Assembly (NCBI RefSeq): GCF_900143025.1
Contig: NZ_FRCT01000002.1
Coordinates: 124,001 to 188,000, forward strand
DNA from: Ruminococcus flavefaciens
GTDB lineage: Bacteria; Bacillota; Clostridia; Oscillospirales; Ruminococcaceae
DNA: 64,000 nt
Direction of reading: 5' to 3'
Both the position numbers and the translations under genes were made by a program. The notes beneath the pieces are model-generated. The model ran no database searches and was not told the DNA's origin. It saw only the letters and a program-made list of their open reading frames with translations. Positions 33,685-42,062 of this stretch are shown piece by piece. The stretch's first letter is position 1. Each line of letters opens with the position of its first letter.

Positions 33685-34485
33685 ATGAATAACATAGGTT
33701 TTATTGGTGCAGGCAATATGGGTACTGCCATCATGAAGGGTATATCAACAAGCAGTCTTGGAAAAGATGTTCAGCTCCACGCTTTTGATCCAAGTACAGA
33801 AAAAGTAACTGCTCTTGCCGAGTATAATGTCAGTGGCTGTTCATCTGAAAAGGAAATAATGGAAAAATGCAAATATGTTTTTCTTGCAGTAAAGCCACAG
33901 ATAATAGAGGGTGTGCTTGAAGCTATAGCTCCGTATACAACAAAGGATACTGTAATAATATCTATTGCTGCAGGTATAGGCGATGAGTTTATTGCCAAAA
34001 AGACTATTTCCGATGTTAAGGTTATACTCGTAATGCCGAATACACCTCTTCTTCTTGGTGAAGGTGCATCAGCACTTTCACGCAATGACAAGGTTACTGA
34101 CGAAGAATTCGGTGTTGTCCTGAATATCTTTAAGATATGCGGAAAAGCAGCTGTTATTTCAAAGGACAAGATGAAGGAAATAATCGCTATCAACGGAAGC
34201 AGCCCTGCATTTATTTATCTTTTTGCAAAAGGATTTATTGATTACGCAGCTTCTGTTGGAATATCTGCTGAAACAGCCGAGGAGCTTTTTGCACAGAGTC
34301 TTATAGGTTCAGCTAAGATGATAACTGACTCAGGAAATACTATTGACGAGCTTATAAAGATGGTTTCTTCACCTGGAGGTACTACTCTTGCAGGTCTTGA
34401 CAGGCTTTATGAAGGCAAACTTACAGAAGTCGTAAAGAACTGCTGTGAAAGCTGTACCAAGAGAGCTTACGAGCTTTCAAAGTAA
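33685..34485 (+). CDS. proC: Pyrroline-5-carboxylate reductase
   Basis: Last step of proline synthesis: reduces pyrroline-5-carboxylate with NAD(P)H. The 266 residues show the nucleotide loop IGAGNMGTA, KPQIIEGVLEAI, the VMPNTPLLLGEGASAL segment, INGSSPAFIYLFAKG and the C-terminal substrate loop SSPGGTTLAGLDRL. Ribosome site AAGGAG ahead. The gene is followed closely by a SpoIIM-like gene, with a small hairpin (TTCTAAA/TTTAGAA, 34486-34523) between. Confidence 0.96.
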   Translation: MNNIGFIGAGNMGTAIMKGISTSSLGKDVQLHAFDPSTEKVTALAEYNVSGCSSEKEIMEKCKYVFLAVKPQIIEGVLEAIAPYTTKDTVIISIAAGIGDEFIAKKTISDVKVILVMPNTPLLLGEGASALSRNDKVTDEEFGVVLNIFKICGKAAVISKDKMKEIIAINGSSPAFIYLFAKGFIDYAASVGISAETAEELFAQSLIGSAKMITDSGNTIDELIKMVSSPGGTTLAGLDRLYEGKLTEVVKNCCESCTKRAYELSK

Positions 34486-34530
34486 TTCTAAAATCTGAAA
34501 TATGCGCATATCCTTATTTAGAAAGGAATG

Positions 34531-35139
34531 ATGCGCATGAAACATATAAGTACATTTTCTGATAAAACTGTATCGCGGACAAGCCTTGGAGCATATATAC
34601 CTGTAATTATGGCAGGTATAGCTATAGGTTCGCTTATGATAAAAAACAGAACTCTGGCAAGCTCAGTATTTATAAATCAATATTTTATATCTGCAAATGC
34701 CGGACTTTCTGCATTTTCTCTTGCCTTAGGCAGCTTTTTATCTTCTCTTGCCTTTACGGCAGCAGCATTTTTCTTTGGATTATGCGCCCTCGGAAAGCCG
34801 TTCGGAGCATTACTTCTTATGTATCGCGGTGCAGGGATAGGCGTATCAGTAGCTTTAGTGTATTCATGTATGGGAAAAAACGCACTTCTTCCTTTACTTG
34901 TAACGATACTACCCAAAGCAGTGGCATTTTCTATATCAGCTATACTGACCGTAAGAGAAGTATTCCGCAGTTCACATATTATATTTATGTATTGCATAAA
35001 AGGTGATACATTTACAGAGAATACACACAGTTTCAGACTTTATTGTATAAAGTTCATTGTACTTATATTATTATCATTAATTATCTCTGCCGCTGATGGA
35101 GGACTAAATTACTTGTGTGTCAATATCATTCGGCAATAA
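34531..35139 (+). CDS. SpoIIM-like membrane protein
   Basis: A ~202-residue protein with about five membrane helices. The segment FGALLLMYRGAGIGVSVALVY resembles the conserved RG-F-x-x-G core of SpoIIM, the membrane part of the SpoIIDMP engulfment machine that remodels septal peptidoglycan. Length is near that of Bacillus SpoIIM (214). Related SpoIIM-domain proteins also exist outside sporulation, so this could be a paralogue. Start: ATGs at 34528, 34531 and 34537 all follow AAAGGA (34521-34526); 34531 is a compromise. The end overlaps no gene; the next gene begins 17 bases later. Confidence 0.55.
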   Translation: MRMKHISTFSDKTVSRTSLGAYIPVIMAGIAIGSLMIKNRTLASSVFINQYFISANAGLSAFSLALGSFLSSLAFTAAAFFFGLCALGKPFGALLLMYRGAGIGVSVALVYSCMGKNALLPLLVTILPKAVAFSISAILTVREVFRSSHIIFMYCIKGDTFTENTHSFRLYCIKFIVLILLSLIISAADGGLNYLCVNIIRQ

Positions 35140-35155
35140 ACGGAGGAATTTTAAA

Positions 35156-36073
35156 TTGGGTTTATTCAAAAGCAATGAAACTACAGGTGCAGGCATATCC
35201 AAGAATGCGCCAAAGAAAAAGGGGTTTTCTCTTTTCTGGGATATATTCTGTAGGAAATTCTGGAAACTTATGGAGATAAATCTCCTGTATATGCTGTTTT
35301 TTATTCCGCTTTTGCTTATTTTTCCGGCTATAAGTCTTTTTGAGAAGAATTATTATGCTGCCATGACAAGCAGTGTATTGCTTATACTTATATTTATGGT
35401 GCTTATAGGACCTGCGACTGCTGGTATGACGAAGATAATGCGAAAGTTTGTAATAAACAAACATTCATTTATAATGCAGGACTTTTTTAAAGGCTTTAAG
35501 GAAAATTTTAAAAAGTCGGTAATTATAGGTTTTATTGACTGTCTTGTTGTTATCTCTGCATATGCTGCACTTAATGTATATCCTGTATTTGCTGTACAGG
35601 AAACAAGGTTATATTATATACCTTTGGTAATTACATTTAGTCTGTTTCTTGTTATTATAATGATGAATCATTATATATACCTTATGCTTACGGCAACTAA
35701 CCTTTCTATGAAAAATCTTTTCAAGAATTCGTTTGCACTTTCATTCGTTGCAATGAAGCAGAATCTGCTTGTATTTATAATCGGACTTGCCTTTATTGTA
35801 CTTATGTACTTACTTTTTGTTTATCTAATGCCTGTCTTCTTCCTTCTGATAGCATTTTTCCCGGCTGCACTGATTTGTCTTATAAACTCTTTTGTATGCT
35901 ATCCGGTAATACAGAAATATGTTATAAATCCTTATTATACAAGCATCGGTGAAATAAATCCTGAGCTTGTAGACGATACTCCAACAGAAGAAGAACGAAT
36001 TTTTGAAGATATGGGCGGTTTGGAAAAGCCAGTCGAAAAGCGTAAAAAAGGCAAGGGCAAAAGAATTTCATAA
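35156..36073 (+). CDS. YesL/DUF624 family membrane protein
   Basis: A 305-residue protein with about five membrane segments and a C-terminal acidic then very basic tail (KRKKGKGKR). The start MGLFKSNE and the WKLMEINLLYMLFFIPLLLIFPA helix with a later GPATAGMTKIMRKF fit the YesL family, whose genes often sit with sugar ABC transporters. None is present here. The TTG start at 35156 has GGAGG nine bases upstream and gives the family N-terminus. Role unknown. Confidence 0.7.
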   Translation: MGLFKSNETTGAGISKNAPKKKGFSLFWDIFCRKFWKLMEINLLYMLFFIPLLLIFPAISLFEKNYYAAMTSSVLLILIFMVLIGPATAGMTKIMRKFVINKHSFIMQDFFKGFKENFKKSVIIGFIDCLVVISAYAALNVYPVFAVQETRLYYIPLVITFSLFLVIIMMNHYIYLMLTATNLSMKNLFKNSFALSFVAMKQNLLVFIIGLAFIVLMYLLFVYLMPVFFLLIAFFPAALICLINSFVCYPVIQKYVINPYYTSIGEINPELVDDTPTEEERIFEDMGGLEKPVEKRKKGKGKRIS

Positions 36074-36079
36074 AATAAG

Positions 36080-36109
36080 CGGTGCTATTTTGCACCGTTT
36101 TATTTTTTT
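36080..36109 (+). terminator. Rho-independent terminator after the YesL-like gene
   Basis: CGGTGC (36080-36085) pairs with GCACCG (36092-36097), followed by TTTTATTTTTTT. Confidence 0.85.
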
Positions 36110-36175
36110 GTGATATTTCAAAGACTTTATCCGTTATATATATGAAGTACTTCAAAAGCTCAAGGAAGTGGATCA

Positions 36176-36658
36176 ATGACTACAGAACGAATGGCAGAAT
36201 TATATGACAAATATAAAAATACAGTTTATCGTATGGCGTTTGCATACTGCAAAAACAAAGCTGACGCAGAGGATATAATGCAGGAAGCGTTTATAAGGCT
36301 TTTTACTGCTGATGTCATATTTGAAGATGAAAGCAAGGAAAAGAGCTGGCTTCTTAAAGTAACTGTAAACAAATGCATGGATATGTTTCGTTCGCTCAGG
36401 TATAAGTATTTATTGAATTCTGTTCCTCTTGAGGAAGCAAATCTGACATATGAAACTCCCGAAGAGAGTGAGGTCTATCATGCAGTAATGTCACTTTCAA
36501 CAAAATACAGACTTGTGATACATTTATATTATTACGAGGATTACTCCATAAAGGAGATCGGCCAAATAACGGGAAAGAATGAATCTGCTGTGCAGACTCA
36601 GTTATACCGTGCAAGAAAAAAGCTGAAAGATATCCTCGGAAAGGAGCTCCGATTATGA
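36176..36658 (+). CDS. ECF-type RNA polymerase sigma factor (second)
   Basis: A 160-residue ECF sigma factor: region 2 LYDKYKNTVYRMAFAYCKN and DAEDIMQEAFIRLF, region 4 LSTKYRLVIHLYYYEDYSIKEIG with QLYRARKKLKDIL. Ribosome site CAAGGAAG is ten bases ahead. It overlaps its partner, the anti-sigma-like gene, by four bases (ATGA). Both differ clearly from the pair at 30194-32273, so they are separate signalling systems rather than a recent duplication. Confidence 0.9.
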   Translation: MTTERMAELYDKYKNTVYRMAFAYCKNKADAEDIMQEAFIRLFTADVIFEDESKEKSWLLKVTVNKCMDMFRSLRYKYLLNSVPLEEANLTYETPEESEVYHAVMSLSTKYRLVIHLYYYEDYSIKEIGQITGKNESAVQTQLYRARKKLKDILGKELRL

Positions 36659-37980
36659 ATATAAACGATTATAAAAAGGTTACAGACCGTTTGGAACCTG
36701 ACGAGCGGTGCAGAAAAGAGGTACTTGGTATGAATAAAGGTGAGAACAAAATAAAGCAAAGCATAAATAACGAGTTTGAAGAAAAGGTAAGCGGTGTTGA
36801 GGTAAAGCACGGTAACAATGCTATGAAGTACATCAGTATTGCTGCAGCATTCGTGCTTGTTGCAGGCGGTATCGGAACTACAGGCTACCTTATGCACAGA
36901 AATGGCAGTTCACAGCTTACGGATGTTATTGAGGAAACTGCTTCCGAAGCATTTGCTGAGGAAATGACTGAGGATGAGAGCGAAATAATTACAGAGGAAG
37001 AAGAAAAGCCGATCGAATACGATTATGACGTAATAGCAAATAATCTTACAGATCGTTACCTTGAAGGAGTAAACATTCTTGTAAACGGAGATGTGGATTA
37101 CGACAGCAACGACAGTATAACCTTCTACACTTATGACAGTCATAAAGATGATTGGAATAAATATGGCGGAGAGCGTACTTTTTACAGGGTAACTGACGAA
37201 CGCTTTAAGAATTGTCAGGATATTTACGAATATTATAAAGAACCTCTTGCTTCTGTAATAGGTGTAAAAGGCTACGAAGATTATCAATATGAAATGCCGG
37301 AAAATTATGAAGATGCTCAGAATATAGAAGGTCGTGGATCAATACTAAGCTGGCTCGGCGGTGATATAAGTAAATTTGAAGTTGGCAGCAAGGTCGATAT
37401 CAGCCCCGATGGAGAAGAAACAAGAGACAATCAGGCTATGTCTGTAAATAATGCATTGTACGTTGAATATAACGGTCAGTTGTATGTAAACGACTGGTCT
37501 ATCGAGCCTCATCAGATCGGACGTGGAAAATTTATTGAAAAATATAATTCAGATCCGAAAATAACAGATAAAAGCGAAGATTGTATTCAGGTTTCACGCT
37601 ATTGTAAAGTTAATTATGCTGATTGGGATAATTTCAAATACGGAGAGGAAAAGCAATTTTATATTTATCTCGTTAACGGAGAATGGAAAATAGGTGCAGT
37701 CAATATTGGAGTACGTCCGGAGTATGATGCAGCTGTTGCTATCTATTACGACTCACAGGGCAATACAGATTATAATGATATAAACTTTGACTGCGATGAA
37801 TTTATGTCACGTCTTGAGCTTATTGATTACAATGAGGAAACTCATATCAGTAAGGTTCACGTTATACTGCATGATATGAACGGTAATGATGCTGCTGAAA
37901 TAACCGCAGAGGTAAATCTTGACAACAATTCAGATTCATATTATAAAGTCATTTCAAAAGATATAACAAGATTGAAATGA
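36655..37980 (+). CDS. Membrane-anchored anti-sigma-like protein (second)
   Basis: A 441-residue protein coupled to the ECF sigma gene. A cytosolic N-terminal stretch of ~60 residues (ITDRLEPDE-like VTDRLEPDERCRKEVL) precedes one membrane helix (about 61-82, ISIAAAFVLVAGGIGTTGYLM), then an acidic Glu/Thr linker and a ~300-residue outside region in two parts. The final ~100 residues form a beta-rich domain with Asp/Asn-rich strands. No enzyme motif is seen. By position it should restrain the sigma factor. Followed by a very strong terminator. Confidence 0.75.
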   Translation: MNINDYKKVTDRLEPDERCRKEVLGMNKGENKIKQSINNEFEEKVSGVEVKHGNNAMKYISIAAAFVLVAGGIGTTGYLMHRNGSSQLTDVIEETASEAFAEEMTEDESEIITEEEEKPIEYDYDVIANNLTDRYLEGVNILVNGDVDYDSNDSITFYTYDSHKDDWNKYGGERTFYRVTDERFKNCQDIYEYYKEPLASVIGVKGYEDYQYEMPENYEDAQNIEGRGSILSWLGGDISKFEVGSKVDISPDGEETRDNQAMSVNNALYVEYNGQLYVNDWSIEPHQIGRGKFIEKYNSDPKITDKSEDCIQVSRYCKVNYADWDNFKYGEEKQFYIYLVNGEWKIGAVNIGVRPEYDAAVAIYYDSQGNTDYNDINFDCDEFMSRLELIDYNEETHISKVHVILHDMNGNDAAEITAEVNLDNNSDSYYKVISKDITRLK

Positions 37981-38007
37981 TTTTTGACAGTATTATTGAT
38001 GAAAACT

Positions 38008-38050
38008 AAAGAAATCCCCTTGAACAAATCAAGTTCAAGGGGATTTCTTT
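38008..38050. terminator. Strong bidirectional terminator (18-bp stem)
   Basis: AAAGAAATCCCCTTGAAC (38008-38025) pairs perfectly with the stretch 38033-38050 around a seven-base loop; A/T-rich flanks allow use by both the anti-sigma gene and the convergent phosphodiesterase gene. Confidence 0.9.
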
Positions 38051-38095
38051 ATGTAACAATAATCATATAACTGCATAAAATAAAATCAGGGGATA

Positions 38096-38581
38096 TCAGA
38101 CATTAACGATATTTGTAACAACATCGCCTTCGGGAGTGATGTCAATATGCCCGAATGAAGGTTTCATGCCGTCGCGTGGGATTGATGCACTGCCTGGGTT
38201 AAGTATATAAAGCCCGTTTTCATAGCTCTGATAACGTACATGAGTATGTCCGAAAAGGATTATATCGCAGTTGTTTGTAAGAGCAAGTGTTTTAAGTTTT
38301 TCAAGCGAACCGCCGACCCCGTATAAATGACCATGAGTAATGAATATTTTATGCTCCATAGCAGGAAGAATAAAAAAATCATCGCTAATGCTGTCAAAAT
38401 CGCAGTTGCCCGCAACATGGATTATTTTAGGAGCTAATTTCTGATGACTGAGGATAAAATTATCGAGCTCATGTTCGCCGTCGCCGAGGTGGACTATCCA
38501 GTCTGCATCGGTATTTCGCATGATAACAGATTCAAGAGCATAGGAATTACCGTGAGTATCAGATATTACAACAATACGCAA
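38096..38581 (-). CDS. YfcE/MJ0936-type phosphodiesterase
   Basis: A 161-residue metallophosphoesterase of the small YfcE/MJ0936 family. Metal-binding blocks are SDTHGN, HLGDGE, VAGNCDFD (GNCD replacing GNHD, as usual in this family), THGHLYGV and FGHTHVRY. Substrate is unknown; cyclic phosphodiester activity is known in vitro for relatives. The start is a TTG at 38581 with GGAGGG six bases upstream. Confidence 0.88.
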   Translation of the reverse strand: MRIVVISDTHGNSYALESVIMRNTDADWIVHLGDGEHELDNFILSHQKLAPKIIHVAGNCDFDSISDDFFILPAMEHKIFITHGHLYGVGGSLEKLKTLALTNNCDIILFGHTHVRYQSYENGLYILNPGSASIPRDGMKPSFGHIDITPEGDVVTNIVNV

Positions 38582-38613
38582 TGCGATCCCTCCAATAAAG
38601 AAGTTGTTAACTT

Positions 38614-38642
38614 ATTATAACATAAAAAAATAAATAAAGCAA
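38614..38642 (-). promoter_or_regulatory. SigA promoter of the phosphodiesterase gene
   Basis: Minus strand TTGCTT (38637-38642), 17-base spacer, TATAAT (38614-38619). Confidence 0.7.
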
Positions 38643-38688
38643 TATTTACCAAAAAATAAATCATATGAAATAAGTATGACGTGAATAT

Positions 38689-38718
38689 GTATAAATCTTT
38701 AAGATTATGACATAAAGT
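38689..38718 (+). promoter_or_regulatory. Weak SigE-like candidate before the bofA set
   Basis: GTATAAA (38689-38695), 15 bases, CATAAAGT (38711-38718): five of seven and six of eight matches to the SigE boxes. A second weak candidate (CAATATT, 15 bases, CATATGAA) lies at 38640-38669. Neither is convincing alone. Confidence 0.25.
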
Positions 38719-38766
38719 ACAGAATACAGCAATATAATATATTGAATACATTATAAGGAGGCAATT

Positions 38767-39018
38767 ATGAATAATAATATTGATCCTAAAAAAATTTCGG
38801 GACTTCTCAATGCAGTAAGCAAGAAAATAGGGGTACCGCCAGAAAAACTGCGAACAGAGCTTGAAGAAGGAAAGTTTGACAGTGCGTTGTCAGCAATGAA
38901 CAGAAATGATGCTGCTAAATTCCGACAGGCGGTAAATAATCCGAAGCTTGTAGAAAAGATGATGAGCACTCCACAGGCAAAGGCACTTTATGAGAAATTA
39001 TCAGGCGGAAAAAAGTAA
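38767..39018 (+). CDS. Small helical protein, first of the bofA set
   Basis: An 83-residue soluble, charged protein without cysteines. It has two likely helices (residues 7-40 and 47-80) and ends in SGGKK. I do not recognise the family. It has a ribosome site AAGGAGG, and the next gene follows after 12 bases, so it belongs to the four-gene set that ends with bofA. A sporulation role is an inference from that context. Confidence 0.7.
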   Translation: MNNNIDPKKISGLLNAVSKKIGVPPEKLRTELEEGKFDSALSAMNRNDAAKFRQAVNNPKLVEKMMSTPQAKALYEKLSGGKK

Positions 39019-39030
39019 GGGGAGCTTACT

Positions 39031-39381
39031 ATGGACGATCTGATGAGCAGGATCAATGAGCTGCTTTCCGATGAAGAAAGCGTAAGGCAGTTGTCGGAAC
39101 TGGCACAGATGATGAATTCTGAAAATACAGATGATGCGGCAGACAATAAAGCTTCTGAAGAAAGCAATAGCGATCAGCCCGATCTCAGTTCCATCATAAA
39201 GCTGACAGGTCTTATCAGTGCGGCATCTCAGCAGGATAAAAACGCTGATCTTCTTCTTGCACTCAAGCCGCATCTCGGGGCTGAAAAACAGAAAAGAGTT
39301 GATAAAGCCATAAAGCTCCTTAAACTTCTTGCAATATGGAATATTGCAAAGGACAGCGGACTATTACAGGAGCTTATATGA
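39031..39381 (+). CDS. Small acidic protein, second of the bofA set
   Basis: A 116-residue soluble protein: N-terminal helix (MDDLMSRINELLSDEESVRQL), an acidic disordered middle (Asp/Glu/Ser/Asn, about residues 30-52), and a C-terminal helical part with LKPHLGAEKQKRVDKAIKLLKLL. The C-terminal segment strikes me as recurring in Oscillospiraceae genomes, but I have no function for it. Co-transcribed with its neighbours. Confidence 0.7.
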   Translation: MDDLMSRINELLSDEESVRQLSELAQMMNSENTDDAADNKASEESNSDQPDLSSIIKLTGLISAASQQDKNADLLLALKPHLGAEKQKRVDKAIKLLKLLAIWNIAKDSGLLQELI

Positions 39382-39399
39382 TAAACAGGAGGTGAGTCG

Positions 39400-39708
39400 A
39401 TGGCAGTATATAACCTTAATGATCCGAGAAGGGAAAATGCAAAGCTGTATAGAGGCATTTATAAAGCTCCTGCCGCTGACTTGCCTCCCCGCAATAAAAG
39501 CGAGGAACTGTGCAGGAATGAATGTGGACCTGTATTCAGCGATGTTAAAACTGATAAAGAAAAAAAGCTTTTAGGCGGACTTGCAGATGAGTTTTTTGAA
39601 GGCGGTATAGACAGTGACAAGCTTCTTATAGCTGCACTGCTTTATATACTTATAAAGGAAGGTGCAGATATCAAGCTGATAATCGCACTCGGATATATAC
39701 TTATGTAA
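39400..39708 (+). CDS. Small protein with hydrophobic C-terminus, third of the bofA set
   Basis: A 102-residue protein: a polar N-terminal 50 residues with two cysteines (ELCRNECGPVF), then KKLLGGLADEFFEGGIDSDKLLIAALLYILIKEGADIKLIIALGYILM, shown here only by description of its ends (39543-39705): an amphipathic helix then two short hydrophobic helices. Start ATG at 39400 with AGGAGG (39388-39393). Family unknown; the hydrophobic end suggests contact with the membrane or with BofA. Confidence 0.65.
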   Translation: MAVYNLNDPRRENAKLYRGIYKAPAADLPPRNKSEELCRNECGPVFSDVKTDKEKKLLGGLADEFFEGGIDSDKLLIAALLYILIKEGADIKLIIALGYILM

Positions 39709-39718
39709 GAGGTAAAAT

Positions 39719-39973
39719 ATGGATACGGAAATGATATTCAGATCACTTTGCTGTGCTGTGATCGCAATAATGATGATATATTATTTCAGACGTGAAAAAA
39801 AGCTGCTTTCGTTTCTGACAGGAGCGGTAACAGGCGGTGCAGCACTGTTTATAGTAAATAAATACGGCATGATGATAGGTGCGGATATACCGCTCAACCT
39901 TTTCAACACAGTAGGTAGTGTTGTTTTGGGAGTTCCGTTTGTTATTTTTCTTGTAATAATGAATTTTTTGTAA
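39719..39973 (+). CDS. bofA: BofA-like pro-SigK processing inhibitor
   Basis: An 84-residue membrane protein with two or three helices. The second half (GAALFIVNKYGMMIGADIPLN and LFNTVGSVVLGVPFVIFLVI) matches the BofA pattern of a conserved N near the membrane followed by PLN/PIN and G-x-PG/P. In Bacillus BofA holds the intramembrane protease SpoIVFB inactive until the forespore signals, timing pro-SigK cleavage. The window's sigK has a hydrophobic pro-sequence, which fits. SpoIVFA and SpoIVFB are not in the window. Ribosome site GAGGT. Confidence 0.75.
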   Translation: MDTEMIFRSLCCAVIAIMMIYYFRREKKLLSFLTGAVTGGAALFIVNKYGMMIGADIPLNLFNTVGSVVLGVPFVIFLVIMNFL

Positions 39974-40000
39974 AATTTGAGTTCTATTTCACAAAAGCTG

Positions 40001-40029
40001 TTGAAAAATTATTATTTTTATGGTAAAAT
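40001..40029 (+). promoter_or_regulatory. SigA promoter of pyrimidine-nucleoside phosphorylase gene
   Basis: TTGAAA (40001-40006), 17-base spacer, TAAAAT (40024-40029) preceded by TGG. Confidence 0.75.
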
Positions 40030-40050
40030 ATGTGTATAGGAGGTGGATAT

Positions 40051-41325
40051 ATGAACATCATTGATATTATTAATAAAACAAAAAAATCTCAGCAGCTTAC
40101 AGACGATGAAATAAACTGGCTCGTAAAGGGCTATACAGATGGTGAAATACCTGATTACCAGATGTCTGCATGGCTTATGGCAGTGTGTCTGAACGGACTT
40201 ACAGAAAAGGAAACCTTTGCATTAACGGCAGCTATGCGTGACAGCGGCGATGTTCTGAAACTGGATATCCCCTTTACTGCGGACAAGCATAGTACAGGCG
40301 GAGTAGGAGACAAGACTTCACTTATTATCGGACCGATTGTTGCAGCTTGTGGTGTATGTGTTGCCAAAATGTCAGGCCGCGGTCTCGGACATACAGGCGG
40401 TACGATAGATAAGCTTGAAAGCATAGAAGGCTACAAAACCGACCTGCCAATAAGCGAGTTCGAGAAAATACTGAAAACAACAGGATTTTCAATAATATCT
40501 CAGACAGGCGATCTGTGTCCTGCTGATAAGAAAATGTATGCTTTAAGAAACGCAACGGGAACGGTTGACAGTATACCGCTAATATGCGCAAGTATTATGA
40601 GTAAAAAGCTTGCAATGAACGCTGATGTTCTTGTGCTTGATGTAAAATATGGTTCGGGAGCTTTTATGAAAACCAAGGAAGATGCTGAAAAGCTTGCATC
40701 GCTTATGGAAAAAGTCGGTCATTCGGCAGGAAAAAAGTGCAGAGCGATCGTTACTGATATGAATGTCCCGCTCGGAAAGAATATCGGAAATGCACTTGAG
40801 GTCAAGGAAGCAATAGAGATATTACAAGGAAAGTCCAAAGGCAAGCTTTATGATACGTGTATTGAGCTATCGGCTGCAATGCTTGAACTATCGGGCAAAG
40901 GAAACGAGTGCGAATGCAGAAAGCTTGCAGAGGAAGCTATTTCATCAGGAAAAGCACTTGACGTCCTTCGTGAAACTATAAAGCTTCAAGGCGGCAATGA
41001 AAAGGTATGCGATGATACTTCTCTTCTTCCTCAGCCCCTGCTCAAATACGAGATAAGAGCGACAAAAGATATGATAATCAAAGGCTTCGACTGCGAAGAA
41101 TTAGGCATGACTTCGCTTCTTCTCGGCGCAGGAAGACTTTCAAAAGAGGATAAGCTGGATATGAGCGCCGGAATTGTAATGAACTGCGATATAGGAGATC
41201 ATCTTTCGGCAGATAATGTTATTATGACGCTGTATTCTACAGTGTGCAGTGATTTTTCTGATGCAGCTGTACGCGCTTTAAATGCTGTAAGATTTAAAAT
41301 CACAGAAAAGCCCAGTTATACTTGA
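40051..41325 (+). CDS. pdp: Pyrimidine-nucleoside (thymidine) phosphorylase
   Basis: Splits thymidine or uridine with phosphate into base and (deoxy)ribose 1-phosphate. The 424-residue protein has the family signature TADKHSTGGVGDK near residue 80, KMSGRGLGHTGGTIDKLE, TGDLCPADKKMYALR and KYGSGAFMKT. Length and sequence fit the pyrimidine-nucleoside phosphorylase group of Firmicutes. ATG at 40051 with AGGAGG seven bases upstream; an upstream in-frame start has no ribosome site. Together with cdd it gives a pyrimidine salvage route. Confidence 0.95.
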   Translation: MNIIDIINKTKKSQQLTDDEINWLVKGYTDGEIPDYQMSAWLMAVCLNGLTEKETFALTAAMRDSGDVLKLDIPFTADKHSTGGVGDKTSLIIGPIVAACGVCVAKMSGRGLGHTGGTIDKLESIEGYKTDLPISEFEKILKTTGFSIISQTGDLCPADKKMYALRNATGTVDSIPLICASIMSKKLAMNADVLVLDVKYGSGAFMKTKEDAEKLASLMEKVGHSAGKKCRAIVTDMNVPLGKNIGNALEVKEAIEILQGKSKGKLYDTCIELSAAMLELSGKGNECECRKLAEEAISSGKALDVLRETIKLQGGNEKVCDDTSLLPQPLLKYEIRATKDMIIKGFDCEELGMTSLLLGAGRLSKEDKLDMSAGIVMNCDIGDHLSADNVIMTLYSTVCSDFSDAAVRALNAVRFKITEKPSYT

Positions 41326-41350
41326 CTATGCTTTTTGACTGTGATAAAAT
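41322..41350 (+). promoter_or_regulatory. SigA promoter of the zinc-ribbon protein gene
   Basis: TTGACT (41322-41327), 17-base spacer, TAAAAT (41345-41350). Confidence 0.7.
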
Positions 41351-41384
41351 AAGAATATAAATTTATATACAGGAGGTCATTGTT

Positions 41385-41858
41385 ATGGGTTTTGTTGATT
41401 CAGTAAAGGGCTTTGCCGGCAAAGTAGGCGAGTCGGTTGAGCGCGGAGCTAAGACAGTATCTAACAATTCAAAAAAATTCGCAGAAAAGAACAAGGTAAA
41501 GCGCGATATTGCGCATATCGAGGCAGACATTAATTCTGATTACATAGAGCTTGGTAAAGCTTTATATGAGAAGATAAGCAATGATCCTGACAGCGAATAT
41601 GCAGCTACTATTGCAGATATCAAGGAGAAAAACGGCAAGCTCTCAGAGTTAAAAGCTGTTCTTATGTCTCTTGAGGATAAAATGTTTTGTACTAACTGCG
41701 GAGCACAGATCAGTAAGGATCAGTTATTCTGCGATAAGTGCGGCGCAAAGGTAAATGAACCTGAAGCAGCTGAAAATACCGAAGCAGAAGTTGTTGAAGC
41801 AGAGGTCGTAAGCGAATCGTCTGAAGAAGAATTCAGCTCTGAGGACGTTAAAGACTGA
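41385..41858 (+). CDS. Zinc-ribbon protein with helical N-terminus
   Basis: A 157-residue soluble protein. Residues 1-100 are helical and charged (coiled-coil-like), then a double C-x2-C zinc ribbon FCTNCGAQISKDQLFCDKCG (about 104-123), then an acidic tail of Glu/Val/Ser. Zinc-ribbon proteins of this layout are common in Ruminococcus but not functionally assigned. It is transcribed alone between a promoter and a terminator. Confidence 0.75.
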   Translation: MGFVDSVKGFAGKVGESVERGAKTVSNNSKKFAEKNKVKRDIAHIEADINSDYIELGKALYEKISNDPDSEYAATIADIKEKNGKLSELKAVLMSLEDKMFCTNCGAQISKDQLFCDKCGAKVNEPEAAENTEAEVVEAEVVSESSEEEFSSEDVKD

Positions 41859-41862
41859 AAGT

Positions 41863-41892
41863 AAAGGCGCATCATTGATTTGATGTGCCTTT
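41863..41892 (+). terminator. Terminator after the zinc-ribbon gene
   Basis: AAAGGCGCATCA (41863-41874) pairs with TGATGTGCCTTT (41881-41892, one G-U), then CTTTAT. Confidence 0.7.
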
Positions 41893-42062
41893 CTTTATGC
41901 AATGTGCTGAAAAAACACTATTCCGATTTGTTAAATAAAACATAATTTTTTTATTTACTTTTTCGCTTTTTTGTGATAAAATATAAATAGTTTATTGCTT
42001 TGCAGCTTTTTGACTTTTAAATGTAAAAGTCAATATGATTGCATGAAGAAAGGAACATAATA

